64,000 bases of DNA, from contig NC_088173.1 in the NCBI RefSeq assembly GCF_028769735.1, positions 67,084,963 to 67,148,962 of the forward strand, in the 5' to 3' direction. The DNA is from Zonotrichia leucophrys gambelii (taxonomy: Eukaryota > Chordata > Aves > Passeriformes > Passerellidae). Positions 34,611 to 45,101 of this stretch are shown in pieces (the first letter of the stretch is position 1; every line of letters starts with the position of its first letter). A model generated the notes under the pieces. That model ran no database searches, was not told the origin of the DNA, and worked only from the letters and a program-made list of their open reading frames with translations. Made by a program: the position numbers and the translations under genes.

Positions 34611-36924
34611 ATTCAGGGAAGCAGACAGCTGTATAAAACTGCAGTTACACAGTGATTAACCAAGCTATTTGATTTGCACTCAATGGTTTATTGCAGTCTC
34701 CTTTTAGTTTGGCTATATTTACTAAATCTGCTGTGGAGCAGCTTAGGGTCAGGATGCTAAATCAGCACGATGATTTTCAAACACTGTGCGCTGCTGTGGA
34801 GAAATTCACGTATATTTTTGCATGTCTGCTCCGCCCAAATGAAAGGCCTGATTCAGCAGCAGTGGGTGACACAGCTCCCCAGAGCCCAGCCCTCTGCCTG
34901 CCTCCTCCTGGGCACCTGGGTTATCCGAGGACACAAGTGCCATTCCCTTTGGAGGGAATTGGGCTGTCTGAAGTGTGATTTAGACCTAAGAAAATATGAT
35001 AATTGACTCAGAGCTGAGCGCTTTGACCCATCTGACTTTGATGTTCGTGTTCTTTCCCCAGTGCCAGGTCACGCTCACCAGCGACAGAATTTTCCACTTT
35101 TCATCCTTGTTTTGAGCTCACTGAGATCTGCCTTTTCCCTTAAACTGGATAGCTGTTGCCATCTCCCTGCCTGTTGCAGAAAAAGGCTGAGCAGGTTTTC
35201 ATCTCCAGGGGTTCACTGGAGGGCAGGATCAGTGAAAAGGCAGCCAGAAAGAAACAAAGGGTAGGTTCAAATTTTAAAAAAAAATCCTTTTGGTTTGCCT
35301 GCAGATGGCCCTGAAAGAGTCCTCTCCAAATGGCACCCCTTGTTTGTGGGGAAGGGTTGTGCAAGGTGATCTCTGCAGCCAGAAACAATCCCTGGGAGAT
35401 TTCCTGACTCACTGAGCAAGCTGATTTACAGCCAGGGGGGACTGAGAAGTGAAATTCTCTGTGTGGGTATTCTTGGTTTAGTGTCTGATGAGGGTTAAAG
35501 CCACTGGGCCATAAATATCCTCAATGTGCTCCAAATCAAATCAGGCAGTGGGGAAGGGTCAGGCTCCTGTTGCAGGACAGATGCTGGAGCAGGGAAAATT
35601 GGCTGATTTGTGCCAATTCATTTGATCCCACTTGATGCCCAATAATATTTATGAGCCCCACTGTGCTGAAAGAAGGGGAGACAGCTCCTGCACCTTACAA
35701 AAGTTAAATTGATGCAGTGTGAAGCTCCAAAGCCCTGCCTGGTGCCTCACCTTGTGGGAGGAAATCCACCCCCTGCTCTTGGAAGGGCACAGGCAGGCAC
35801 TGGGGCTGTGCAGGACCTGTCTCTAATTGCACACAGCCACTTCCTCCCTTCTGAGCTGAAATCCATCAGAAAATGCAGGGTAACAGCATTGATTTTACCA
35901 CTTCTGGCACAAAACCACTCTGCCTTTCAGCTGCTGAATAGACCCTGGAGCTGATGTTGGTGCAGAGGGGAAGAGGAGCTGTTTTGCTCAGAAAGGCACT
36001 GCTAAAATTCAATGCTCAGAAATTATTGCTCTGTGTCCTTGTAATGACCTTTTAGTAATTTTAGTCCTTTAGTCCTTTTAGTCTCTAAAAGCAGAGATTT
36101 TGTGGTTTTGCCTATCTACTCATTTTCTCTCTCTTTTCATCCCTCTTTCCCCCAGGCTTTAGGACCAAGCAAAGCCCTCAGCTCTGTGAAGCCAACTGAG
36201 TCCCAGGAGGGCTGAGGCTCAAAGAATTAAACCCAGGCTTGTTAACCCAGAACACCTCCCAGGACAGCCAGGATCCGACTGTCTGAGCCTATTTTCAATC
36301 AGTTGCAACGCAAATGGTTTGGGATGATGACAAACCTTTGGCCATGGCTCCCTGGGAGCTGGAGCCCTCCTGGTGCCACAGGTGTTGGCTGTCTTACCCA
36401 TATCATTATCTAGCTGGAAAACATGCAGGGATGCTAATTTAAATGTCAGCTCTGCTTAGGGTTTTATCATCAAAAGGACATTGTGCAGCTATTATGTGAC
36501 TTGCACAATTCATCTCAGGGAATGCCTCCTCTGGTGACCCAAAGTTGGTGGCAGCCCAGCACAGACTGAATATTAAACTGGAATTTTATTAGGCTGCTGT
36601 TTAAGGATGAATCCAGCTGAAAGCCACCTCCAGAGCTGCCTGAATCCTCTTCCAACTGTTTAAAACAAGTGTCACTAAATCAGACAAATGCTGGTGCTGG
36701 GACACAGCAGGCACTAATTTAACCCATATGCTCTGGGAGTGCTCCTACATCTGTTTGTTCTGGGCAGAACTAAACAGTGGAATTAAATTTTTTTTCTCCC
36801 CCCTATCAAGTAAAATTGTATCACAAGCAAGCCATGCAATTTGAAGCCCACTGTGGCAGCTCACTAATTGGTGTTCTCGTAGTGGAAACTCAAACGCTGC
36901 TGAGCAGTTTGGGGCAGGGCTGGT
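34611..36924. other. Non-coding single-copy stretch
   Basis: No exon or repeat is recognised. TTTTAGTCCTTTAGTCC micro-repeats lie at about 36052-36085. Open frames are at most 95 codons until the GC-rich LTR-like element begins near 36.9 kb. Confidence 0.5.
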
Positions 36925-37264
36925 GGGTTTCCACAGCCAGATTTTGGGAGGGGAGGATGCAGGGATGGCTCCTGTCAGGATCTGCTGGAGGTTTCCCTCG
37001 TGCCCATGGAGCCAAAGCCAGCTGGCTCTGAGACAGCCCCGTCCATGGCCAAGGCTGAGCGATGGTGGTGGTGCCTCTGGGGTGATGTGTGCAAGGAAAG
37101 GGAAAAATCTCCAACAGCTGGAGAGAGGGATGAGAATGTGTGGGAGGAGCAGCTCTGCAGACCCCAGCTCAGGGCAGAAGGAGGGGCAGGAGCTGAGATC
37201 CCCCTGCAGCCCCTGGGGCAGCCCATGGTGGGGCAGCTGTGCCCCTGCAGCCCAGGGAGCTCCA

Positions 37265-37412
37265 GAGGAAACTGTGACGCCATGGGAACCCATGCTGGAG
37301 CAGTTTGCTGCCAGGACCTGTGACCCCAAGGGAACCCCACAATGGAGCAATTTCCTGCCAGGACCTGTGACCCCATGGGAACCCCACCCTGGAGCAGTTT
37401 GCTGCCAGGACC
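37265..37412 (+). repeat. About 54-bp tandem units in the LTR
   Basis: Three successive units carry TGGAGCAGTTTGCTGCCAGG (or CAATTTCCTGCCAGG) and ACCTGTGACCCCATGGGAAC. The array resumes after the nested LTR at 37831 with AGGACCTGTGACCCCATGGG. Units differ by a few substitutions and small indels. Confidence 0.85.
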
Positions 37413-37830
37413 TGTTGTATTTGCTGGGAAATGCCCCAGTGAAGGCAGAAATGATGAATCTGACTCCATGTTCTCAGAAGGCTAATTTATTATTTTATGA
37501 TACTATATTATATTAAAGAATACTATACTATAATAAAGAATACAGAAAGGATACTTACTGAATGCTGAAAAGATAACAATGAAAACTCCTGACTCTTTCC
37601 AGAGTCCTGACACAGCTTGGCCCTGATTGGCCAAAGAGTGAAAACAACTCCCAGCAGAATCCAATGGAACAATCACCTGTGGGTGAACAATCTCCAAACA
37701 CATTGCACATGAGCACAACACAGGAGAAGCAAATGAGATAAGAATTGTTTTCCTTTTCTCTGAGGCTTCTCAGCTTCCCAGGAGAAAAATCCTGGATGAA
37801 GGGATTTTTCCAGAGATTGTGAATGGCACA
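37413..37830 (-). mobile_element. Solo LTR, family B, 418 bp, duplication AGGACC
   Basis: It begins TGTTGTATTTGCTGG and ends GAATGGCACA on the plus strand, and is enclosed by perfect 6-bp repeats AGGACC (37407-37412 and 37831-37836). These hexamers are part of the 54-bp tandem unit, which continues directly on the other side. The minus strand carries the A/T-rich poly(A) region. The closest relative in the window is at 22382-22770. Confidence 0.93.
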
Positions 37831-38135
37831 AGGACCTGTGACCCCATGGGAACCCCATTTGGGAGTGGATTTGAGCCCATGAAGAAGGGAAGGACAGAAA
37901 GGAGGTGTTTTTAAGATTTGTTTTAATTTCTCCTTACCCTGTTCTGATTTGATAATAAATTGATTTCTCCTAGTAGTGTCTGTTTTTCCAGTGATGGTAA
38001 CTGGTGAGTGATCCCTCCCTGCCCTTTCCAAGCCTTCAGATTTATTTTTTTTCTCCCTTTTCCAGGTAAGGAGAGAAGTGCTGGAGTGGCTTTGGTGGGC
38101 ACCTGCTATCCAGCCTGGCTCATGTAACCACAGCA

Positions 38136-39179
38136 GGAAATCAAGGATAAACTTGATGGGGTTGGAAAAAATTGTGGTATAAAGGAATTACTCTGAGTGA
38201 GATGAGTTATGAGTTACTTATAATATGAAGCTAAATTTTTGGTTTCTGTAGGAATTTGCCTCTCTCCCCATAGCCCTGGCTGTCCCAGGGTGAGTCCCAG
38301 AGTGAAACTTATCTCCTCCTTGCCTTCACAGAGGTTGGCCACATTATTGCTGATTTTGTGGAATATTTATGCTTCCCACATTCTTTCTTTACTCCTTTTG
38401 TCAAACATCTTTACTCTCTGCCATCTTGTTCCTTCACTGTTTCATTGTATTTGCAGTGTTTTAGTTCTCTTACTTATGATCTTGTCTTGTTCTTTAATAG
38501 TTCAACAGCTGAGAAAGGGATAAGGGAAAAAAAAGACCAAAATCTACTTTCTGTTCTATTAAAGATGGTATGTAAAGTAGAAATCAATATGGCATCAATA
38601 CCTGATAGGAATATGTAGCTCAAAGAAGTATAAATGTCTTAATTATAGCCAGGGTCAGGTTCCCAAATGCTCATAATTCAGTGTTTGTATTATCTATTTT
38701 ATTACTATCATTGTGTGCTTTGATGAATTTGGAGCTTAATTATAGAAAATGAACATGAAATATTCACCTCAAGTGAAATTTTGCTATTTTATGTTGAAAT
38801 TGGTATGAAAATGATCTCAAAATACTTTAAAAGAAGAAATTTTGATTTTCTTTTTGAGAATATAAAAAGAACCTTAATGGCATATTTCCTTCCAGTAATT
38901 TTAGGCTGTGTCACTCCAGGTGCAAGTGAACAGTAGAATGGTGCTTTGACCAGATCAGTGCACATTATATTAAAATATTAACACTTCAATGATACTCATG
39001 GTTATTTACATTGTTACTGAAAAGGGACATCCAAATAAACTAATCCTTATTAAGAAGGGAAGATTGCAATGAACATTTAATTGGGCTTTCTGAAATACAG
39101 TGAATATGAAATTTCATCAATAATTCTGCTTCTCACCTAATGACTGCAAACTGAACATATCTTTTTGCAAAGACATTTA
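38136..39179. other. AT-rich non-coding stretch
   Basis: About 1 kb, low GC, with no repeat family or exon recognised. Open frames stay below 95 codons. Confidence 0.5.
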
Positions 39180-39320
39180 GTCTTGATTTAGAAACTCCCA
39201 GATGAAAAAGAATTTACCATGAGCCTCAGTAATTTGTTCCAGTGGTTAATTATCATGCCTTAAATATGTACATCTTATTTTCAGCTTGCATGAGGTTTAC
39301 TCATATATTAATTGTATATT
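39180..39320 (-). mobile_element. Ancient CR1 3' region remnant
   Basis: The plus strand carries, in order, CTTGATTTAGAAACTCCCAG, GAATTTACCATGAGCCTCAG, TAATTTGTTCCAGTGGTTAA, TTATC, ATCTTATTTTCAGCTTGCAT and GAGGTTT. This is the antisense of an old CR1 segment found throughout turtles, crocodilians and birds. It is heavily diverged, so it is far older than the CR1 copy at 39640. Confidence 0.68.
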
Positions 39321-39639
39321 TGATTGTAATTTGCTCTATCTTAGCTAGTTAAATGCAGTGCACTTTTTTTAATCCTCTGATTGGATGACATCTTTAAATA
39401 ACCAACTTAGCATGAATTACAAAGTTTTACAATCAATTATACAAATGCAAAAATTCAAGAATTGAACTTCAGCTGAAAAAGCAACAGATAGATTGTTCAG
39501 CTGTGGTCCTCCAGTTTTAGAATATGGGCAAGAAGGAAGTTTCAAAGAATCCTGTCCTGGTATCCAAGCATACCAATTTATTTCTGTTTTCCTGCTGATT
39601 TGTTCAAAAAGCACAGAAATGCCTCTGATGTGTAGGAAC

Positions 39640-39748
39640 CTCTGAGCAACCTGGGCTGGTGGAAGGTGTCTCTGCCATGGCAAGAGGTTGGAATGAGAGG
39701 ATCTTTAAGGTCCCTTCCAACCCAAACCATTCTGTGATTCTGTGATTT
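39640..39748 (+). mobile_element. CR1 LINE 3' end, short
   Basis: A strongly 5'-truncated copy of about 110 bp: GAGCAACCTGGGCTGGTGGA, AGGTGTCTCTGCCATGGCAA, GAGAGGATCTTTAAGGTCCC, TTCCAACCCAAACCATTCTG and a TGATTCTGTGATT tail. It is followed by two copies of a TTTGGGAAATA(A/G) segment about 35 bp apart, possibly a local duplication. Confidence 0.9.
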
Positions 39749-40337
39749 GGGAAATAAGCCCTGACACTGGATTTGGGAAATAGACCCTTACACAGACACA
39801 TGACATAGAGATAATACAAATGTCTGAGATAAAGACAATTTTTCTGGCCTCTTTTCATTCACTAAAAGGAGAACCTAAGGTGAGAAATTCACATAAAAAT
39901 GAAATAAGGTGAGTTCTTATCTGTGTTCTATGTGTGCACATTGATTTGTACAAAAGAATCAGAGAAAGGGGGAAAAAAATTACATGAATGTAGATGAAAC
40001 TTGAAAAAAAAGCATAACATCCTCCCAGAAATGTAAACCTTCATTGAGATGTGTATAATTCCTCCAGGATTCCCCAGATTCATCTTGCTTTTCAGCCAAA
40101 TGTTTTAGGAAGAAAATGATTCACTAATGAGTTTAATTCTCACCGGTGTGATGGGATTTGGGGAGGGCTGGAAAGGATGCATGCTGTGGAAGCTAAAGTG
40201 GCACCAGAAGTGGGACAGGGCTCTCTACTGCAGTTGGCAGGGTCACAAAGCATGGAACAAGAGGATAAAAGATCAATCTGCTGTTCAGGAAGAGCAGGAA
40301 GGTAAAAGGGAAGGAGAGCAGGCATGCTGGGTGGGAG

Positions 40338-40460
40338 GCATCTGCTCCTATTTCAGTACCCAAAAGGTGGGTCTGTCCAATTTCAGCACCCAAAATGGAA
40401 GGTCTCTCCAATTTAAGTACATATTCCCAAGAGGAAATATGTGGCTCTCTGTAATTTAAT
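40338..40460 (+). repeat. Degenerate ~31-bp tandem repeat, left part
   Basis: Four diverged units each combine a GGTCTCTCCAATTT-like block with CAGTACCCAAAA: CTATTTCAGTACCCAAAAGG, GTCTGTCCAATTTCAGCACC, GGTCTCTCCAATTTAAGTAC and GGCTCTCTGTAATTTAA. The LTR at 40461 follows, and further units appear beyond it at about 41085. Confidence 0.75.
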
Positions 40461-41077
40461 TGTGGGAACCCAGGAAATTCCTTTGGCTGCCCTGGAGGGC
40501 TCAAGATCCTGCCCAGGGGGCTCAGAGACCTTGGCACAGAGCCTAAGGCCCTTGTGCCTTTGATTTAGCCCTTGGAATAAACAATTACCAACCTTTATAT
40601 GAAGGATTACAAGCCATGACAGTTTAAGTAGAATGTTCGTGAATTTATCACAGGGTGAAAAATAGAGTTTTTGGGGTTTTAGAATGGAGGTTCAGGGGGC
40701 AAGATGGAGGAATCTGGGCGTGTTCAGCCTTTCACCTTCTTCTTCTTGGCCTCCATCTTCTGCTGTGATGTTGGCACTTTTAGATTGGTTTAGAGTAGAA
40801 GCTCACTGTCTACCATAGGTGATAGGTATTGGGAAGTAATTTTAAATATTGTACACGTAGTTTTTAGTCTAAAAAGATAACACTCCTCCAGGGGAGCAGA
40901 GTGCCTCGGACTGTCTTGCTGAGTGGACCTCAGCAGGACAGGAGAAAGAATTTTACAGATAAGGAACAATAAACCACCTTGAGACCAAGAAATGAAGAGC
41001 TCTGACTCCTTCTTCAACCACTGGGCTGGGAAAAGAGACTTTCCAACGCATCTCGGGGTCACTCTGAGCAGCTAGAG
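40461..41077 (+). mobile_element. LTR, family A copy 4, inside tandem repeat
   Basis: It starts TGTGGGAACCCAGGAAATTC and ends near GGTCACTCTGAGCAGCTAGA. Strong homology to 18953 and 58201 is visible throughout, with a GGAACAATAAACCACC poly(A) signal near 40963. The right edge is uncertain by about 8 bp. No 6-bp duplication is found, although the sequences on both sides belong to the same tandem array. Confidence 0.87.
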
Positions 41078-41081
41078 GCCC

Positions 41082-41122
41082 TGAAGGTGGCTCTCTCAAA
41101 TTTCAGTACCCACAGGGTGGCT
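41082..41122 (+). repeat. Right part of the split tandem repeat
   Basis: AAGGTGGCTCTCTCAAATTT, CAGTACCCACAGG and GTGGCTCTCC continue the array seen before 40460. Confidence 0.7.
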
Positions 41123-42139
41123 CTCCAGGTGGATCTCTTCATGGCTTTTGCACATGAAGGGGATGAATGAGTGGCCCTGGATCAAGGAAGCCTGCTGCCT
41201 GCCTTTCAGGTGGATAATGCTCATTGCATTATGTGTCATCTCTCTCCACTGACTGCTAAAGAAAGCCTGGAGTGATTACTCTGAGGGCAGATGGGTCCCC
41301 AGCCCTGAGAATGGTCCATATTCCCTCGCAAAAGATGATGTGGAAGGAGCATCTGATTTGTCTGATCTCTTAATAATCTGCTGAGAAAGGAGCCAGTGCC
41401 TGCAGTCTGCTAGCAGGGACCTGCAGAGGCTTTTTCCCCTCACCCAATTTATGTTTTTGCTGTTGGACATGATTAGGGTTGGATGACATGAGGGGCCATA
41501 CAAAATGACTTGTCACAACGTTATTGCCATCCTTATTTCATGTTGCCACACTCTGTGCTCCTTTACACTGTTTCAATAAACCATACCTATATAAACTTTC
41601 TCCAAACCTTTTAATCCTATTTCTCTGTTCCATGATCTGGGATCTTTCATGGTCCTCATCTCATTATGAACTCAATTTCCATACCCCTGTCAACTTCCCA
41701 ACCTCACTTGGACTCTGCAGATGAGCTCCTGCAGAGCTCCAGCCTAGAGAGGAGCAGAAAACCTGAATTTAGCATTATCCTGGGAACATTTTCATAATCC
41801 AAAATTGTGTGGGTTTTGTCATTAGCTGGAGCATCCTGCACACCCCTGCTCCACAGAATTTTATATCTTGATGTGCAGGAGTGTGTTACACACTTCATGG
41901 AGATGCTTTGGGTGCCCTTCTCCTCATCAGCCTGGCCAAGAGATAACTGGAACAGTGCCCCACATGGAAATGCTGATTCCTGGTGCTGCTGACACACACA
42001 TTTGTGATTCAGGCAGTAAATTGGGCTAATGGGTGTAAATAAAAGATCAGTGTTCAGAGCAGAGCAAAGGGCTGTAAATTGCAGGGTGAGGGGAGTTTTA
42101 TATGCTTGGATATAAATCCCTTTCCCTCTCTGGAGAGAT
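41123..42139. other. Non-coding stretch
   Basis: Nothing recognisable. The minus-strand frame of 146 codons at 41704-42144 has no family resemblance. Confidence 0.5.
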
Positions 42140-42438
42140 TTCACTGTTAGGATCCTATGGGGATAGATTGAGGGAGTTAGAGTTTTTCAGCCTGGAGAAG
42201 GGAAGGCTCCAGAGATATCTTATTGCAGCCTTCCAGCACCTAAAAGGGGATATAAAAAAAAGGGAGAGTGATGTTTTTATACAGACAGATAGTGATAGGA
42301 CAAGGGGGAATTATTTTGAACTAAAAGAGGAGAGATTTAGGTTAGATCTTAGGTGACCCTGCTCACTGCAGGGTTGAATTAGCTGATCTCAAAGGTTTTT
42401 CGTTTCCAACCCAAACAATTTTTTTGATTCTATGATTT
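42140..42438 (+). mobile_element. CR1 LINE 3' part with internal deletion
   Basis: The CR1 order is clear up to 42350: GAGGGAGTTAGAGTTTTTCA, GCCTGGAGAAGGGAAGGCTC, TTATTGCAGCCTTCCAGCAC, GATAGTGATAGGACAAGGGG and GAGATTTAGGTTAGATCTTA. The next phrase expected (AAATTCTTTAC to GGTTGGACAGGG, about 160 bp in CR1) is missing, and the sequence jumps to CCTGCTCACTGCAGGGTTGA, CCAACCCAAACAATT and GATTCTATGATT. Confidence 0.9.
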
Positions 42439-42602
42439 CATTATTTCTATAATTATTTTATTATTTCCTTTATTGATTTATTTTTCTATTTATTTTGTGT
42501 ATTTATTTATTCATTATTATTTCTATTTTGATTTTATTATTTCTATTATCTATTTTGTGATGTCTATTATTATTATTATTCTATTTTATTATTTATATTC
42601 TA
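42438..42602. repeat. TTATT/TTTAT-rich simple repeat after CR1 tail
   Basis: About 165 bp of T/A sequence with TTATT, TTTATT and TATTATTATT steps and rare C or G, starting exactly where the CR1 tail ATTCTATGATTTC ends. It is probably an expansion of the CR1 terminal microsatellite. Confidence 0.85.
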
Positions 42603-44684
42603 TCTCCTGTGGTGCTTTTGCAGCTTTGAAGACTAAATGTCCTGTGCTTGGAGCACCACGAGGTGATTGCTCTTGTGAGGAAGAGGTTTCAGTGATGGCC
42701 AGGGACCCTGCTGGAGTTCTGATAATATTTATTTACAGTGCCAGATTTTCTTGGCTGTTCCAACTGCAGCTAATCACAATCCTATTTTGGGACCATGCAA
42801 TTCCAAAAAGTCTCCTTTTGCAGTAGTTTAATCTGTGATTTGCACTTCCCATGATTGTCTTGGTATATTCAAACTGCTCTTCTTCTGCAGTTATCTTCCA
42901 GAGCCCTGTTCTTTTCTTTTCCTGAGTGCTTGCTCTGACCCTGTTTTCCAGGACCAAGGGAAAGAAGAAATGTGTAGGTGTTTAATCTAGTAAATATCAC
43001 TCCATGGTTGAATCTGATGACTATAAATGAATTGCCAGGATGTTTTCCTCAGGATTCTGCTTTCCCCAGCCTTCTTGTTAATAGTATAAAGGAGTCCACA
43101 TTAAAAAATTCCTTTTTCTCTTTTTGGCTTCACCTTACAGCCTTTTCTTAGGCTAGAATGCAACATGTCCTGGAAAGAGATGCTTGAAATCGCAGAGGGG
43201 TAAAATAAACAGCTAAGATTAATTTTATTTACTCATATGTGGTAATTGATAGAGAATCAAGTAGATCATGACCTTATTTCTGATGTTAACAGCAATCTGT
43301 CATGAGATTATGGTCTTCAGGCTCGAGGTCTAAAAAAATACCTGTTTATTTTCTTTTCTATATATTTACATTTCACTGGGTTTACTTTCTTGTGCTTGGG
43401 TTTCTACTGATTGCTGTTTGACACGCATCCCATTTGTGTGGTCCATGGTGAATTCCTCATTTGTGTCAGTATTTGCTCACATCAGAGTGCTCCCTGTTCA
43501 GTTTTAATTGAACTCCTGGTGAAGCGAATGTTCTTGAGTCACAGATTTTCATCAATGATAATAGTAAAAAGACTAGATGCCCCAGGAAGTTCTCCTTTAT
43601 TTATGGCAGTGAATGTGATTTAGATACATGGAAATATGTGAAGATCCAGTAAAAGAGATAGTTACAGATTAATGCAGGAAGAAAAGAGCAGGGTGGAGTG
43701 ACAGCACATTCCCTGCATGGCTCCTGCTCCTCCAGTGAGAAGCTGGATATTGAGCAGCAAGACTTCAGGAGGTTCTTTTGATCTCTGCTTGGTAACTTTC
43801 GGTATTTTTTACCTGGGTTGGGCCATCACAGCTGGAACAACCCATGTGCTTGCAGAATCCTTCCTGATTTTTCCTTTGTTTTTGTGGGAGTGAGAGCGTG
43901 GGATGAGCTTTGCAGCTCCTTCCCTCAGTCTGAGCTGTGGTGAGCTCTGAAATGTCTGGGGAGAGGATGGTGCCTGTCTGTGCCCTCCCACCAGCTGCAA
44001 AGCTCAGGGATTGTCTTACAGAATCGATTGGATTGCCGAAATGTGAGCTCGTGGGATTGCTGTCTTAACACAAAGGAAGGGAAACAGAAATACTGCTGGA
44101 AATGAAACAGTCAAAAAATTTCAGAAAAAACCATGATAGCTTCAGCTCGCTGTACCCATAAGGCCAGATTCAAGCTAAATACACTCTCTGGTTTTGTTTT
44201 AAAGGAGAGTCACAGATCAAAATCTCCATATTCATGTTTTTCAGCTGACTCTGCCCTGCTCTCAGGGCTGTCAGTGGGTGTGCACCCTGGCACTGACTCC
44301 AACACAAACAAGAGAAATAAAATTCCAGGGTAAAAGCCTGAGAAATTTATTACTGAAGTTCTTGCACACATCGTCCCACCAGCACCAAGGCTGTTTGCAA
44401 TGGGGGGAGCCCTTTAAATTAAAATTGCACTTTAGACCAAGACTTCTGTGCTTGTAAAATCAATAGGAATTTGATGCTTTTCTTCCACAAAGGTCACAGG
44501 AATGCTTTTAATTATTGCAGGTTGTAACATCCTTGGCCAGGCTGGGCTAATGCTTCCCACTTACATTTGCTTCCATTTTCAATGGAAAAGAATATGTCTG
44601 TTTGCCATATTTTATTTGCTTTCTATGAATACTCTTGTGTAGCAGAGTAATTTCCTCAAAATTGTGGATGTTAACCTGAAGGGC
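42603..44684. other. Non-coding single-copy stretch
   Basis: No exon or repeat is recognised. Frames are at most 117 codons; the longest begins inside the simple repeat before it. Confidence 0.5.
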
Positions 44685-45017
44685 TGTCACTGAAATATTT
44701 TCTGAAAAATCCCTTCACCAGGGTTTCTTCTCCTGGGAGGTTGAGAATCCTCAGAAAAGAAGGAGAACAAGAATTATCTGATTGCTTCTCCTGTGTTTGC
44801 TGCTTTGGAATATGGTCTGGAGATTATTTACCAATATATGTGTGTTTGATTGGTTTCATGTGAATTGTTTTAATTTAATGACCAATCACCATCAGCTGTG
44901 TCAGAATCTGAGGAGTCAGTCACGGGTTTTCATTATCATTCTTGTTAGGCCTTCTGATGTATCCTTCTCTTATTATATATTTAGTATGATAACATGTATT
45001 AATATGTATGAAATAGT
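44685..45017 (+). mobile_element. LTR, family B, 3' end lost in a pentamer array
   Basis: TGTCACTGAAATATTTTCTG starts the copy. AAAAATCCCTTCACCAGGG, GACCAATCACCATCAGCTG and TTAGGCCTTCTGATGTATCC follow as in the other family B LTRs. At the position of the poly(A) region the sequence turns into AATGT and AATAT repeats, and the usual TCAGCCTTCTGAAACATG and 3' end are absent. The copy is therefore 3'-truncated or replaced. Confidence 0.83.
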
Positions 45018-45101
45018 ATGTAATGTAAAATGTAATGAAATAATGTAATTATGTAATGTAATGTAATATAATATAATATAATATAATATAATATAATATA
45101 C
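45018..45101 (+). repeat. AATGT/AATAT pentamer microsatellite
   Basis: Interrupted TGTAATG units pass into an uninterrupted ATAAT (AATAT) run of about eight copies. It begins within the 3' part of the preceding LTR. Confidence 0.95.

Larger units (their letters stand above)
36925..38135 (+). mobile_element. Long ERVL-like LTR with internal minisatellite, interrupted
   Basis: The order of blocks matches a long avian LTR known to me from many bird genomes: a CCCCTGCAGCCC-rich part, three head-to-tail units of about 54 bp containing GGAGCAGTTTGCTGCCAGG and ACCTGTGACCCCATGGGAAC, then GAAGAAGGGAAGGACAG, TGTTTTTAAGATTTG, an AATAAA at 37954-37959, GGTAACTGGTGAGTGATCCC, and finally GGCTTTGGTGGGCACCTG and CCAGCCTGG near an ACCACAGCA end. 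The family B LTR at 37413-37830 splits it. The left border is uncertain and the naming as ERVL-like is from recall. Confidence 0.75.

Noticed and set aside
36923..37516. 197-codon plus frame and overlapping antisense frames of 164-201 codons
   Set aside because: They lie across the GC-rich tandem units of the ERVL-like LTR and run into the nested LTR. Long frames on both strands over a repeat are typical of biased composition, not of a gene.
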